Positions 46,590-58,300 of a stretch of DNA of 64,000 nt are shown here, piece after piece. The translations under genes and the position numbers were made by a program. Below the pieces are notes generated by a model, which did no database searches, was not told where the DNA came from, and was given only the letters and a program-made list of their open reading frames with translations. Origin of the DNA: Pseudopyrenochaeta lycopersici (lineage: Eukaryota > Ascomycota > Dothideomycetes > Pleosporales > Pseudopyrenochaetaceae); NCBI GenBank assembly GCA_003313425.1, contig NHZP01000001.1, forward strand, positions 2,476,043-2,540,042, written 5' to 3'. Each line of letters starts with the position of its first letter. Position 1 is the stretch's first letter.

Positions 46590-46843
46590 TGTGCCGATGC
46601 ACTTGGTGACGTAGTTACCGAGGGCATCTCAGCTAGTTAGATACAGCAGTTCAGATGCAGCAGTTTAGTTGCAGCAGCTCAGACTTAGAAGCAATTAAGC
46701 GAGATTAGTAGAAAAATAAGGATATAAGGAGGCAGGTAGGCGGAGGAAGGAAGGAGGCATAGAAGGGTAGACAACTACAAAACATTACAGAAAAAGCGAA
46801 GTAATCTAGACAGCTAGACAGACAGACAGATACAGATACTACA
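46590..46843 (+). repeat. LTR-like repeat, family 3, forward copy
   Basis: It starts TGTGCCGATGCAC and shares its sequence order with the reverse copy at 21240-21493. It ends roughly at ACTACA near 46843; the end is not certain. It truncates the internal region of the family-2 element to its left. Confidence 0.55.
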
Positions 46844-47328
46844 CAGCTGTGTTCATCCTTGTTTACCTACCTCCTACCTCTCTCATCTCAACCTACATGA
46901 GATGACTACCTAGCTGTGTTCAGTGTGCTCAAGGCTACCATCGAGAGGGAGAAGCTTGCTGAGGCCTCTGTTCCTGCACAATATATTGATATCGACAGTG
47001 AATGTATCGATTAGTTGATTTAGTCGATAGTTGATATGGTTAGTCGATATTGATTATCGACTATATCGACGACCACCCTGGTACGAAGTAATGCGTTTCT
47101 TGGAAAGCGCAGATGAGGGTTTACTTTTAGAGATTTCCATAACTTAGACACCCTCCCTCCTATTAGTAGGTACGTTAAAAGCTTAACTTACTACCAGATA
47201 GCGCGTATCTAATAGATCTATTTGCTATTTATTTCATTATAGTGGTGCGGAGATAATGTGAAAAGACGCGGCGTGATTTTGGTGGGGCTGGCGGATGAGT
47301 GATCCTGGCGGATGAGTGATCCGACACG
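46844..47328. other. Repeat margin and 3' flank of the gasdermin-like gene
   Basis: A short protein-like frame (VLKATIEREKLAEASVPAQY, about 46930-46985) may be a transposase remnant. It is followed by a cluster of TCGAT/ATCGA words (about 46985-47075). At 47289-47322 a 17 bp unit TGGCGGATGAGTGATCC is repeated twice in tandem just past the gasdermin-like stop codon. Confidence 0.4.
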
Positions 47329-48312
47329 TTACGGAAAGTACAGTAACTTTGAATCATGGTCTAGGACGGCAGGGCTGCCAATTGTTCTGCCAAAGGCAGC
47401 TGGCTCTGCAGCTTCCGTAGAAAGCTTCACCCCTTGAATCTCAGACTCAATATCAATTTCGTCCTTTTCTTTATCATCCTCGCTATCGCTGCCGTCTCCA
47501 TTACTGCCGAAATGTTGCCCACCACGGGAAGACGGCGGCTTTAGTGAGATTTGAGGATTCCTGCCGAGCCCCATCAAATCTCTTCTTACAATCCTATAGG
47601 AAACTGCAAACACTTCTTCCGCATGCTGATCATCTTGTCCACTCTGGCCCACTGCAGATGCTGTTGATTCCATCGTCCAATCCGAGGATTTGGTGTGTCC
47701 TGCTTCGAGTTCGATATTACCCCCGCCCGACTGGAGAGCAGGGATTGTAACGGCGCCTGAAGTGGCGGCTACGGCAGCGGCAGCGGCAGTGCCAGTTGCG
47801 ACTGTGGCTTTAGATTCGGTTTCCTGGCGAGTCGTGCCTGCGGCTTTGAGCTCGGCTGTGTGAAAGCTCATCGTACCAACTACAAGGTATGCCCGGCCGC
47901 CACGTGGGCACATGTCAAGTAATTTTTCACGGACAGCGTCAGTCCCAAGTAAAGCTGCAAAGTAATCGGGCTCGAGCCGCAGCCGCCGTGTTGTTATTCT
48001 TGGAGACGTTATAGAAGTGCTGCCCCCGTTTTCTGTGACAGATGAGAAGGATAGAAGGCATTGAAGTTTTGCCGCCAGTCGAGCGTCTTGACTGGCCTTG
48101 GTCGTGATTGTTGCCGCATTTTCGTGCTGTGGAGCCATGAGATATCTGTTATAGATTTCGAGCGAAAGAGAGTCCAATGGCGATGAAGGGACATAGTCGA
48201 AAGTTGGGTCTTGGAAGTTCTTCACAATCTTACCCAGCAAATTTTGGGTTTCGGACGAAGGCAACCGCCGCCGCAGGAGGAAGAAGACTGGTGCAGATAC
48301 ATCAGAGCTCAT
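47329..48312 (-). CDS. Gasdermin-like pore-forming protein (candidate)
   Basis: A single exon of 327 codons, no signal peptide. The N-terminal part (APVFFLLRRRLPSSETQNLL, then NFQDPTFDYVP) resembles fungal gasdermin-like proteins, in which an early hydrophobic strand is followed by a helical segment. A core strand AYLVVGTMSFHTAEL (141-155) precedes an Ala/Gly/Val-rich region (168-200) and NIELEAGHTKSS, EEVFAVSYRIVRR (232-244). These would form the two amphipathic hairpins that build the membrane barrel. A Ser/Asp/Glu-rich tail (262-327) follows. Known relatives are RCD-1 of Neurospora and HET-Q1 of Podospora, the latter activated by proteolytic removal of its C-terminal end. The assignment is from pattern and from its neighbour: it diverges from a CHAT protease/NB-ARC gene across 500 bp. 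The frame is intact. Without a profile search the family call is moderate. Confidence 0.6.
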   Translation of the reverse strand: MSSDVSAPVFFLLRRRLPSSETQNLLGKIVKNFQDPTFDYVPSSPLDSLSLEIYNRYLMAPQHENAATITTKASQDARLAAKLQCLLSFSSVTENGGSTSITSPRITTRRLRLEPDYFAALLGTDAVREKLLDMCPRGGRAYLVVGTMSFHTAELKAAGTTRQETESKATVATGTAAAAAVAATSGAVTIPALQSGGGNIELEAGHTKSSDWTMESTASAVGQSGQDDQHAEEVFAVSYRIVRRDLMGLGRNPQISLKPPSSRGGQHFGSNGDGSDSEDDKEKDEIDIESEIQGVKLSTEAAEPAAFGRTIGSPAVLDHDSKLLYFP

Positions 48313-48812
48313 TGCGAAATGACAGCTATGAATAAAGCCCGAAGAGCTACTCCACTTTGAATGCTGAGGTTGGATGTTGTAGGTGATCTGGCTTGGACCT
48401 AGATTTACCAGTAGCTTTCGTCTTTAGCTGCACTGCAAAGCACAGTCCGGCGACGTACTTTCGTATGGTCACGTGAGAGGGTCTGGGCACTGAAGTCGAC
48501 GATGAGGCAGCGAGGGAATTAAACAGGTCAACATAGTCTTTTAACGTGCCATGGTCTTGATAATACCCCTGACCAGGAAAAGCCTTTTTACGTGGTGGTT
48601 GAATTGGCGTGGCCGAAGAGAGTCTGTGCCAAGTTTGTTGGCTTTGTGCGATCCCGCAATTTCAATAAAAGTGGCTGGGGGCTGTGCTAGCATGCGCCAA
48701 TCAAAACTGTTAGCGGTACTCCTGAAGCGCCATGTTCTGTGGTCTAGACCACGGCAGTAAACAAGGGCACTTCAGCTGAGCGTGAGCCTTTGCACGGCAC
48801 CCAAATCGCATC
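48313..48812. promoter_or_regulatory. Divergent intergenic region shared by the gasdermin-like and CHAT-NTPase genes
   Basis: 500 bp between two start codons facing away from each other. It must hold both promoters and allows common regulation. I see no clear TATA box. The 69-codon frame at 48551-48760 has no coding features. Confidence 0.5.
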
Positions 48813-51800
48813 ATGGTTGTTGACATGAACCTTTGTTGCCCAAATAAATCAAGCCGTAAATCGTCTTCTAAAAGACTATTCACGCTGTTGCCTGCGTTCA
48901 TAATGCATTCCATTCTCTCCATATCCGAGTGTTCTGTGCCTACTCAAACAACCGTTTTCTCAGGCTCGTCCAACAACGCGGACTACTCAGAAAACAATCT
49001 GGATGATCGAAATGTTCCGTCCGATGCGACGGAATGGCAAATATGCTTACAATGTAATGGCAAGGAAGCAAAATTACTACTGAACAATCCATTCGCCGAC
49101 AAGGACACACATTTTTATTCCCCTGTTGCCGATAACGAGAATATCGTCCAATGGTACCTCGAGAAGCATACCAAGGAGCCGTTTGAGGTTGCAAAGGCTG
49201 AACAGGCGGCCGAACTTCTTAACTGTTATGGCCAAAGACTTGCCGAAGTGTTGGTTACATCCGGCATCCTGCCTCAGAATGGCCATCTCGAAATTGAGAT
49301 CATTTCGAGCCGTCAAGAGTCATCAAATATCATGGGGGCTGCGGCAACAGATCTGCATCAAATACACTGGGAAGTGCTAGAAAATATTGCACTTTGGCCT
49401 TCGGATTACGCGTTACAAAATGTCTCAATACGCAGATGTTGCATCACTTCGACAAGTGATGAAGATCAACAAGATGCAAACGCGTCTGAAATGCAGGTTT
49501 TGGACTTGGGGACTCCAAGAGCAAAGGCATTCTCCATTCTCTTAGTAATATCACGACCAAAAGCCTCTGTTGATCCTGATTACCAGCTCATCGCGCGGCA
49601 AGTGATAGCCGTTTCAGAGAATCTCGACATCTCCGTTCATGTTCTCCGACCCCCGACGTGGATGGCATTCAGGGAGCATTTGACCGTTGAGTGCGACCCG
49701 GGCCACTACGATGTGGTTCATTTCGATATGCATGGAGCAATAGCGGACTCCAACTCTAATGATGCTAGGTGAGTTGATTGGTCAAACTCTTCACCTCGGT
49801 TTTGCCAAATCATTGCTCACATTACTTCAGAGCCGTCCTCAAATTTTGTCGCCAAGCCCGCAACAACCCTTTCATAATGAAAGCGGATCCACGCACTGGC
49901 GAAGAGATTGGGGCCATATTGGCCAAAGCACGTATTCGAACCGTTGTTCTGAATGCATGCGAGAGTGCTAGTACTAGGTTGCAGAATCCGAACACCAACC
50001 TCGCAAAATCTCTGTTTCGATATGGGGTGTCCTCGGTGCTCGCAATGTCGTACAAAGCTAACGAACAAGCCATGGAGATCTTCATGAGAGTGTTTTATAC
50101 GTCACTGCTTTGCGGTGCGGACCACGGCTCTTTGCATCTGGCTGCAAGCGCAGCACGGCGTGCCCTTTTGCAACAGCCCTCCCGGAGAGCCATGCACATG
50201 CAGAAGGTGCAGTTATCTGACCACATTGTCCCAGTGTTGTATGTAAACCAAAAGCTGGCGCGCTCATCACGACCAGAGTCTATATCTTGGTTTGCATATA
50301 TAGCTGCAGCTGCAGACCTGTTTTGGCCGAATGCAGACGTTGCAGCTACCCCACCAGTGCGTTCTACTCTCTTTGGAAGAGACTTTGATATCCTTCAGTT
50401 GGAAACACGATTACTCGCTCTTCCTGACCGAAAGGCAGTATTGCTCCATGGTCAAGGCGGATGTGGCAAGTCTGAATTGCTGAAGCACGCTTGTCGATGG
50501 TGGAAATTCACTGGCTGGATTGCAGACTTCATTTACTTGGATATGGAAGCATGGCATAAACAACACAGTTCGTTCCAAGAGTTCTGCGACTCCATTTCCG
50601 TGCAGATCGGATTTGAAAATTCTACCACTGATGAGACCAATCTTTCTGAGTTCTTTCAGATGAATCGGTATCTTTTGGTTCTGGATCATGCCGAATTTTT
50701 ACCGCACGAAGGCCCTGGTCTCTCTCTGGACATGATCGGACAGCTGCGATCATTCCTATTCCAAATCTCAAATGGCCAATCCATGGTTATTGTCTGTTCT
50801 AGAAGTATCGGCTCGCCATTAGCCGAAACCCTTCCTGACGAGATGCTGTTTAGGCTGTCTGGACTACTTACTGCTTCGGCTATGGAATTTGCTTGCAGTG
50901 TTGCGTCCGATTCACCAAAAATGGAGGCGGAATTAGTCCAGGACCAGAGAAAGCTTGATATACTTGCGCGGGCAGTGATTTTGCTCGATGGCAATCCTTC
51001 CGCGATCAAGATGGCCATACCTGGATTCGCAAAGGCGAAAATGAGCGCCGAGAATTTTTTCCCGTCTCTATTGTTTGACAAAGTTGACCTCAACGAACGA
51101 GAATTGAGCAGTTCCCGCTTTGCAAAAACGGTTCAACACGCATTGCGACTCATAGAGGCTGAAGAGAGTTTGAAAGAGCTCTCCTCGGCTGCTTGTCTTG
51201 CCCCTTTCTGGACCATTATTCCTAAGGACCTCGAGATTTATCTATGGTATTTTCGACTATCAAAAATTTCGCCTGGACAAGACCATAACCTCTATGAATT
51301 CCATGAAACCTCTGCTCGACGCCGACTATTGGAACAGATGCTGTGTCCCGCTGTCGCATCAAACGTCTTAAACATCCTCCGGAATACGCTTGCGGAACTC
51401 GGAATTTGGCAGGAAGCGGTAATAGAAACGGATAGTGGTACGGAAATAGATTGCTTCAACATCCATCCGATCTTCACGCTCTTATCTAGGGCGAAGTACG
51501 TCGATCATGAGGATTGGAAGAACTTAAAGTACGCCTATGTCCGCCAATTTTGCATATGGAGCAATACAACAGGTACGCTGCAAGGGAAAGATGGAGATGA
51601 GATGACAAAGTTTCGATCGCATGGCATCGAACAGCACATAGACTGCCTCAACAATGTCAGAATAGCTGCTCTGGCCTTTTCACTTGACGACAGCGATCTC
51701 CTTGCAGAGCATGATTGCCACGGAGCTACAGTGTTTTATGTTACCTGCAACAGCATCAAGGCACCTCTCCGGTACATGGAGAGATACTCTACCATCATGA

Positions 51801-53332
51801 CTCCACTTTTCGAAACCGATCTACTACGTCTTCACCTGTTAGTTCTTAGTCGTCCAGGGAACGTTCCTAACCTAGATGACCTCACTCCGATACTATATTC
51901 AACAAACATCATGTTTCATGTTAGTTACGAGTATGGCGTTGTGCTTGCGCATGTTGATGCAGCGCTTTCCGCGATTAGTGCGTGGCAAAATGCTCACCAG
52001 GGTACTCCTCTTCCAGAGCTTGTTGAGGCTAATTGGTTTCAAATGCGATACGTACAAGCTCTTCTAACGATAAAGACCCAGCATTACTCTGCAGCAAAGC
52101 CGCTATTCGAACGAAACTTGCGCGATGATCCATGTAGCAATAGTCAATCGTGGTACATCCGCTCCGTCCAGCTTGATAATTTACGATACTGGCAAGAGTG
52201 TGTGGGACAGGAAGCACTTGCAAATGGCAAGTATTTTGGTGACCCAAACATAGCAGAAGTGATGAAGCAAACGAAAGAGATGTCCGGAAAGTTCAAACCG
52301 GGAAAACTTCGAGACCATCTTTCGAATGTTACGAATACTCATGATTTCGGAGACACATCATTAAGAGAGGTGTATGGGCCATTGTTCGAAATGGAAAAGA
52401 ATACTGTCGCAACATTCGGCTCTGTAGCCAAATCAGTCATCGATGAACCCATGACCAAAAACTTCAAATGGTTCGCTCCGATGATGTCGAGTGGCTCGCC
52501 TACACCAACCGACAATTCGAAAAATGTGATGGCAGGCACAGTAAAAGTATGTCAAGATATGTACCAAAATCCGTACATGGGGCAAGAAATGCGAGCTCAA
52601 AGTCGCATGCAGGAACTAATGCTTAGGGTTTCAGTTGGTGACAACAATGGCGCAAACTCGCTTATCTCAGATACCCTATCGGAGGAGTCTTTCTCATCAA
52701 CATCCTCTTTTGGTTGGAGAACTCATATCGGCCTTCACGCTACGCTCTTCGAAACTCTCGTAATCCAGACATCGAATCCGAATTTTAAGCAAGGCCTTTT
52801 CCATCTCCAAGAAATGTGGAAGCTTCACAAAGGCATTGGAGTTCCTGCAAGGGCGCTGATTCAAGAGCACCTGGACGCTGCGATGTGCTATAACGGCCTC
52901 GGCATTGCAACGCAGGCTGGTATAGCGGTGATAAAAGCCGTGGAGCTAATCCCAAGGTTAGGTGCGGAGACGGGTGGAGACAGTGCCGAATTCGATGCAA
53001 ACACTGCATGTCTTGGGCGCTATTTCCGGATCGCCACATTTAGAGTATTGGATGTTTTCGTTAGAGAGAACGACTGGTCTCGTATTCCTGGCGCTGCAAA
53101 AGCTTTTCCACCTGAAAAGAAGAAACTACTACAAAAGATAGTGAATGCGTCGAAGGAGCTGACGCTCTTGAAAAGTAACATGCAAGCGGCCGAAGCGACG
53201 GAAGCACCTCGTTCTAAGGATGCGGATCGGAAGTATTATCAAATGCTCCTTACGATGCAAAGCATCCTCAAAGGGCTCTCGCCATACTGTTGTCTGGTGG
53301 AAATACCTCCTTATGAATGGTTCGTGCAGTGA
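48813..53332 (+). CDS. CHAT protease - NB-ARC-type NTPase protein (NLR-like)
   Basis: Two exons, 48813-49768 and 49831-53332, joined by a 62 nt GTGAGT...CAG intron in phase, give 1485 aa. Residues about 180-470 form a CHAT (caspase-like) protease: HWEVLENIALWP, a KAFSILLVISRP strand, HFDMHG with catalytic His307, and VVLNACESA with catalytic Cys362, then a SVLAMSYKA strand. The STAND NTPase follows: LFGRDFDILQLETRL, Walker A GQGGCGKS (526-533), Walker B YLLVLDHAE (about 599-607), and a sensor-like MVIVCSRS (637-644). The remaining ~800 residues are helical, with weakly repeated TPR-like pairs around 1000-1080 and 1190-1260; no repeat is sharp. The start is uncertain: Met at 48903 is an alternative and no signal peptide is needed. 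Both catalytic residues and the P-loop are present, so it is likely functional. The neighbour is a gasdermin-like gene, its probable substrate. Confidence 0.85.
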
Positions 53333-54020
53333 AGACATGAGATCGTTGACATGGTAGTTCTTGCGCTTGGGGCGCGAACCATTTCATCGTAAGGCGGAGA
53401 GACTATGGAAAGTGGAGTTTAGGCGACTGCTGTGTGAACAGCCTTATGAGAGGTGAAGGCCTGCAAGGCATCACTATTGAGTCGGAGACCATAGATTTAT
53501 TGTAAACGGAGACTAGGGAAATGCAGTCACCCATCGCCGCTAACAAGTCACCCTTTGAGTCCATCAATAAAGGAAAAGCAAGAGAAGAAGACACTCAAGA
53601 AGCGAAGCTTTTCAAAAATGCAATTACTCATATTCTTCAACGAGCTACTACCAACCGCGGCGCTAAGCTCATGAATAAAAGTATATCTCGCGAGAGTTAT
53701 GATCGCATTGTCGTCAAGCGCGATCACGAGACGAGTAGGAAGAGGTGTTGCAAAATACGCATAGAATCGAGCTCTTAAATAGATTTCAAGTAGCCATTAG
53801 AAATTTGTTTCACTACTCTTTCGTCTGTTTGCATCCCTCCTTCATCGCAAGACTACTTAGTCTTCAGGGAGCAATGTAACTTTCTAATGAGTAACGTACT
53901 TTACAAGCGAACTGTTAACACAAGCGAACTGTAGGATCTTTCTTAGCACTGCAAAACTACTAAAAAGCTATTTTATTAGTAGCTAGTAGAGGATACTAAA
54001 AAAGAATAAGAAGTTAGTAA
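53333..54020. other. Intergenic, one unexplained small frame
   Basis: A frame of 85 codons on the plus strand (53521-53778, MQSPIAANKSPFESINKGKA...) is hydrophilic and basic towards its end, with no signal peptide or domain; it may be a small gene or a relic. From 53930 the sequence becomes AT-rich and repeat-like. Confidence 0.3.
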
Positions 54021-54398
54021 TGTAGAGTTAACAAGGTGGTTCGGCACAATCCCGCAGTTCTGGTGTTGTGAATGAGAGGTGACGCTGGAATCAAATGTGC
54101 GTGAATAACAGGAGCAGCCCTGCCTGTGCAGTCTGCCAGAAACGAAGGTAAGTATGGAGCCTGATTAAAAGTAATAAGCAAAATAGTCTGAAATCTTATT
54201 GACTTAATGTAGCTAATACACTAGCTACTTCACAAAATCTTAGTTTTGAAGTGAATTCTCGTGGTGTGTGGTGCATGGTGCATGATAGATAGTGCATAAC
54301 GTTAAGATCTCTCGCATCTCTAAGTCTTATCACCAAATTTTGCTAATAAAGGAAACCTATTATTACCTAATTGCCTAGGTACCCTATATAACAGCACA
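54021..54398 (-). mobile_element. Short TG...CA repeat, copy 3 (378 bp), mutated
   Basis: Reverse orientation; the same length as copy 2 (45722-46099) and the same end sequences (TGTAGAGTTAAC to ACAGCACA on the plus strand). It has RIP-type changes mainly in its right half. The four flanking bases on either side (GTAA / AACC) do not match, unlike the other two copies. Confidence 0.75.
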
Positions 54399-54508
54399 AA
54401 CCTCCTCTACTTTAAGCTTAGTCCTATTAAGCTTATAACTCTTACTTATTATTCCTTCTCCTCGTAGGTAGAACTACTAGCAGGAGGAGAAGAGACCTAG
54501 GAAAAGGA

Positions 54509-54580
<72 letters not shown>

Positions 54581-54973
54581 AATTGTTGCCCTACAAACAA
54601 AGGGAAGGCAGTATAAGCTACATTTCTGCAGGAGGAGCAGTTCTTGTAATCGTGCAGGTTCCTTTATAAACTCTCGCACTTTATTATTAAATTTCCTAAA
54701 GATAGTAGGAAAAATAAAAAAAAATGCGCCTTAACCTTACTATTAAAGACGCTAGTAAGTATGCTATTATCCTAGTATCTTTTAAATAACCTAGAGGTAC
54801 TTAGCTAATTAGAGTCTGTTAAGCTTTACTTAGTAACTACTAATTAGTTAGGCTCTTAATAGTACAGCTAAATTATCCTTACTTCTTCTTCTTAATCTCC
54901 TTAATCCTCTTACTACGACGAGGAGTCTACAACAGTGCATGTAGGTTTAACGCGCTTATATTAGGTTACGCTT
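54399..54973. repeat. RIP-mutated DNA with a GAAA microsatellite
   Basis: About 19 GAAA units run from about 54508 to 54582, interrupted only at the left edge. The rest is TA-dense sequence without frame or recognised family, ending at the family-2 LTR. Confidence 0.6.
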
Positions 54974-55373
54974 TGTTAAAGATCTAGTTAAGTAGTTACA
55001 ATATAAAGCAACTGGTGTTAACTAGTTAATATCTTTAGAGTATTCTGTAGATGTGTAGTGCTAGGTAAATTAAAGGTAGAAGTATTAGATAGTAGTATAC
55101 TTATAGATTATTTTAAGTTAATTATAATATACTATAAAGCTACATTATGTAGGTCTATATATATAATTATCTTATAGGATTCCTATAAGGCCCCCTCTAA
55201 GATATCTAGGTTTATCTCTGTCCTATAAGACATAGTCTGTCTTAGCATAGGTTTCCTAGGATTACGTAACTTTAGCGTTATTTATTAGTTTAGAGGCTTA
55301 GTCTCTTTGTTAGTTATCTATGCCTCCTCTCTTATCCTTATAACTACTGCCTTCCTACTTCTTATTTATAATA
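54974..55373 (-). repeat. LTR of gypsy family 2 (left)
   Basis: 400 bp, TGTTAAAG to TTTATAATA (RIP-altered from TTCGTAACA). It is the same length as the right LTR and as the reconstructed LTR at 36253-46533. Confidence 0.85.
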
Positions 55374-58300
55374 CTATTCTCCCCTCCTAGTCCTTATATC
55401 CTTATAACTAACTTATAGCTTCCTGTAGTACTACCTATTATTATTCTATTAGAGATTATATAAACACTATTAGTTAGGTTGCTATAGTTTCTTATAAGTA
55501 TTATTTAAAAAAAGAGGTTAGAGTATAGAATATTATTACTAAAGGAGAAGTGTAGGAATTATTATTATAATAGGGTGTTATTATATAAGCTAGTAGATAT
55601 ACTAGTTCTAATTTTTTTGTCTAGATAAAGAGTTAGCTTAGTTAGACGCGTAAGAGGCTAAGGCTAATAACGTAGAAGAGAAGGCGCTAAATACCCTTCT
55701 TACTGCTCGCGCGAAAAAGAATTAACTTCGTAAATAATAAAAGTTATTACAGCGTTAAGAATAGTAATAAGTAGATAATTCTAGTTATATTATAGAAGAG
55801 ATTAAAGCGTTAGAGGTAATTAAGGATATTAATTATAAAGTTAACGTCCTTAAATAAGGGCTAATGCCTAGTACTTCTGCTTTAGACTAGAGCGTCTTTA
55901 CTTTATCCTAGCTTAAAGGTAATTCTCTTCCTCTAAGAATTACGTTATTAGATTAGGTTAGTTATAGTTCTAGTATCTAAGTTCTTTTTATTCTCTGTTA
56001 TAGTTATATTTACTAATTTATTCTTTATAGTTTCTTAAGTTTAACTTAGGTTCCTATATATTTTCTAAGTCTAGGTAGTCCTTCTATTTTATAAGGTACT
56101 CCCTTTTCCTATATTAGTTTTCTATAACTTTAGAGCCTCTTTTATTAAAGATCTTCTTAACTTTATACTCTATTTCTTCTTTAATCTTATACCTAAAGGT
56201 CTTCTATAGTAGTATTATTAAGTACGTAAGGTCTAATAGTTTAATATAGAACCTTAGGTAGATTTTTACGTCTTTAGGTAGTTCTAATATATACGTAACT
56301 AGTCTATTACGTTACTTAATTAAAAATAGTCTAACCTTTACGTAGTCTAATCCCTTATTAGGTTATTTTATGCGTAAGTTTTTTATAAGTAAGTATACTT
56401 TATCTCTCTTTTTTAGCTAAGGCGCTATTTTTCTTTTCTTATTAACATATAAAATTTATTATCCTTATTTTTTCTTTAGTCTTTCTTATAATTATTTTAG
56501 TATTACCTATAGTTCTCTTACTATTTTAACTACAGCTTCTACTTTAATACTTAGAAAGTTTCTTTTAAATAAGTTTAGGTGTTTCCTATAATAGGCGTAG
56601 AACAGTATATCGCCTATTACTTTAGACTTGCTATTATTAAACGCGATTTGTGCTGTAAGTAATAGTAATACTTAGTTATTCTATTATTTATTATAATACG
56701 CCTATAAGTATTATTTTAAGGTTCTGTTTATTTATTCTATTTATCTATTAGTTTCTAGGTAATACGCTATAGATAGTTTTCTCTAAGTACCTATTTTAGC
56801 TATAAAAGTTAACTAGAAGTTAGATATAAATAGCTTATCTTAATTACTTATAATAGTCTTTAGTATGCTATAGTATTAGAATATTTAGTCTTTTATTATT
56901 TCTGTAAGTTATAGTGCTATAAAGTTCTTTTTAAACAGTATAAACTCTGCGTACTTAATACACCTGCATACTACGTTACATATCGCGTTATACTTATATC
57001 TAGTTACTTTATCTATAGACTTAGGTAAGTCTATAATAAAGTCTATTACTATATCTTCCTATAGCTTTATAGGTATCTTAATTACTTGCAACTCGCTATA
57101 AGGTGCGTGCGTAGCATATTTACTTTATTAGTAAGGTACACATTTCTTAATATATGTTTCTACTTTTTATTATAAGTTCTTAATATAGTAGTTTTATTAG
57201 ATAAGTTCTATAGTTTTTATAATTCCTAGGTGTCTATATATTAGATTATTATAGTATTATTAGATAATAATCTTATATAGGTCTTTAGGAACTTTTACTT
57301 ATATTTTTAAGATTGCGTAGTATTCTTATAAAGGTCCTAAAGTTCTATCTTTATTTATTTTTAGGATTACTATATAAACTTTAGTTTTCTTTCCTACTAT
57401 ATTATGTCTTCTACTTAAAGCGTCTGCTCTTCTATTTTCTTTACTTAGTGTATATATAATCTTAAACTTATATTATCTTAGGAGTTCTAACTATCTTACT
57501 TATCTATAATTAAGTTATTTAGTTATTATAAAGTATATTAGGTTTTAGTAGTCTGTATAAATAGTAAGTTCTAAGCAACTTTCTGCATATACTCTCTAAT
57601 ATTGTAGTATATTAATAATAGCCTTAAGTTCTTTATTATAGATATTGTATTCTTCTTCTATTTATAAGAACTTTTGTAAGTAATACGCTATAGGGTGCTA
57701 TTTGTTATCTTTCTTTTGTAAGGCTACTACTCTAATTGCGAGATCTAATACATCTATTTTAATCCTTAGTAGTTACCTACTAGTAAATAATATAAGTACT
57801 AGTTTAGCTATACAGGCTTCTTTTAGTATTTTAAAAGCTTATTATTATTCTTTATTCTAGTCCTATTTTTCTTCTTTTTTTATTAGTTTTATTAAGGGTA
57901 CCGCGATCTTAGCAAAGTCTTTAATAAATTATTAATTAAAGTTAATAAATCCTAGGAATAACTAAATATCTTTAACTATTTATAGTATTTTCTATTCTTA
58001 GATTGTCTTTATTTTAGATTTACTAATCCTTACTTCTTATCTTCTAACTATGTATCTTAGGAATTCTACTTCTTTTTTATAGAATTCGCACTTTTCTAGT
58101 TTTAACTTAAGATAGTAGTTTCTTAGTTATTATAGTACTTCCTTAATATAGTCCTAATATTTATCTATATTTTAAGAGTAAACTAAAATATTATCTAGGT
58201 AGGCTATAGCGTATATATTAAGATATTCTACTAAGACGTTATTAATTAAGTCTTAACACGTTACTAGCGCGTTTATTAAGCTAAAGGGTATTACTGTGTA

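Noticed and set aside
46985..47075. Cluster of TCGAT/ATCGA words as a possible CRISPR-like or binding-site array
   Set aside because: Spacing is irregular and units are short; this is fungal DNA at a repeat margin and a low-complexity origin is simpler.
54497..54679. Minus-strand frame with repeated FLSFFLSF
   Set aside because: A translation of the GAAA/TTTC microsatellite.
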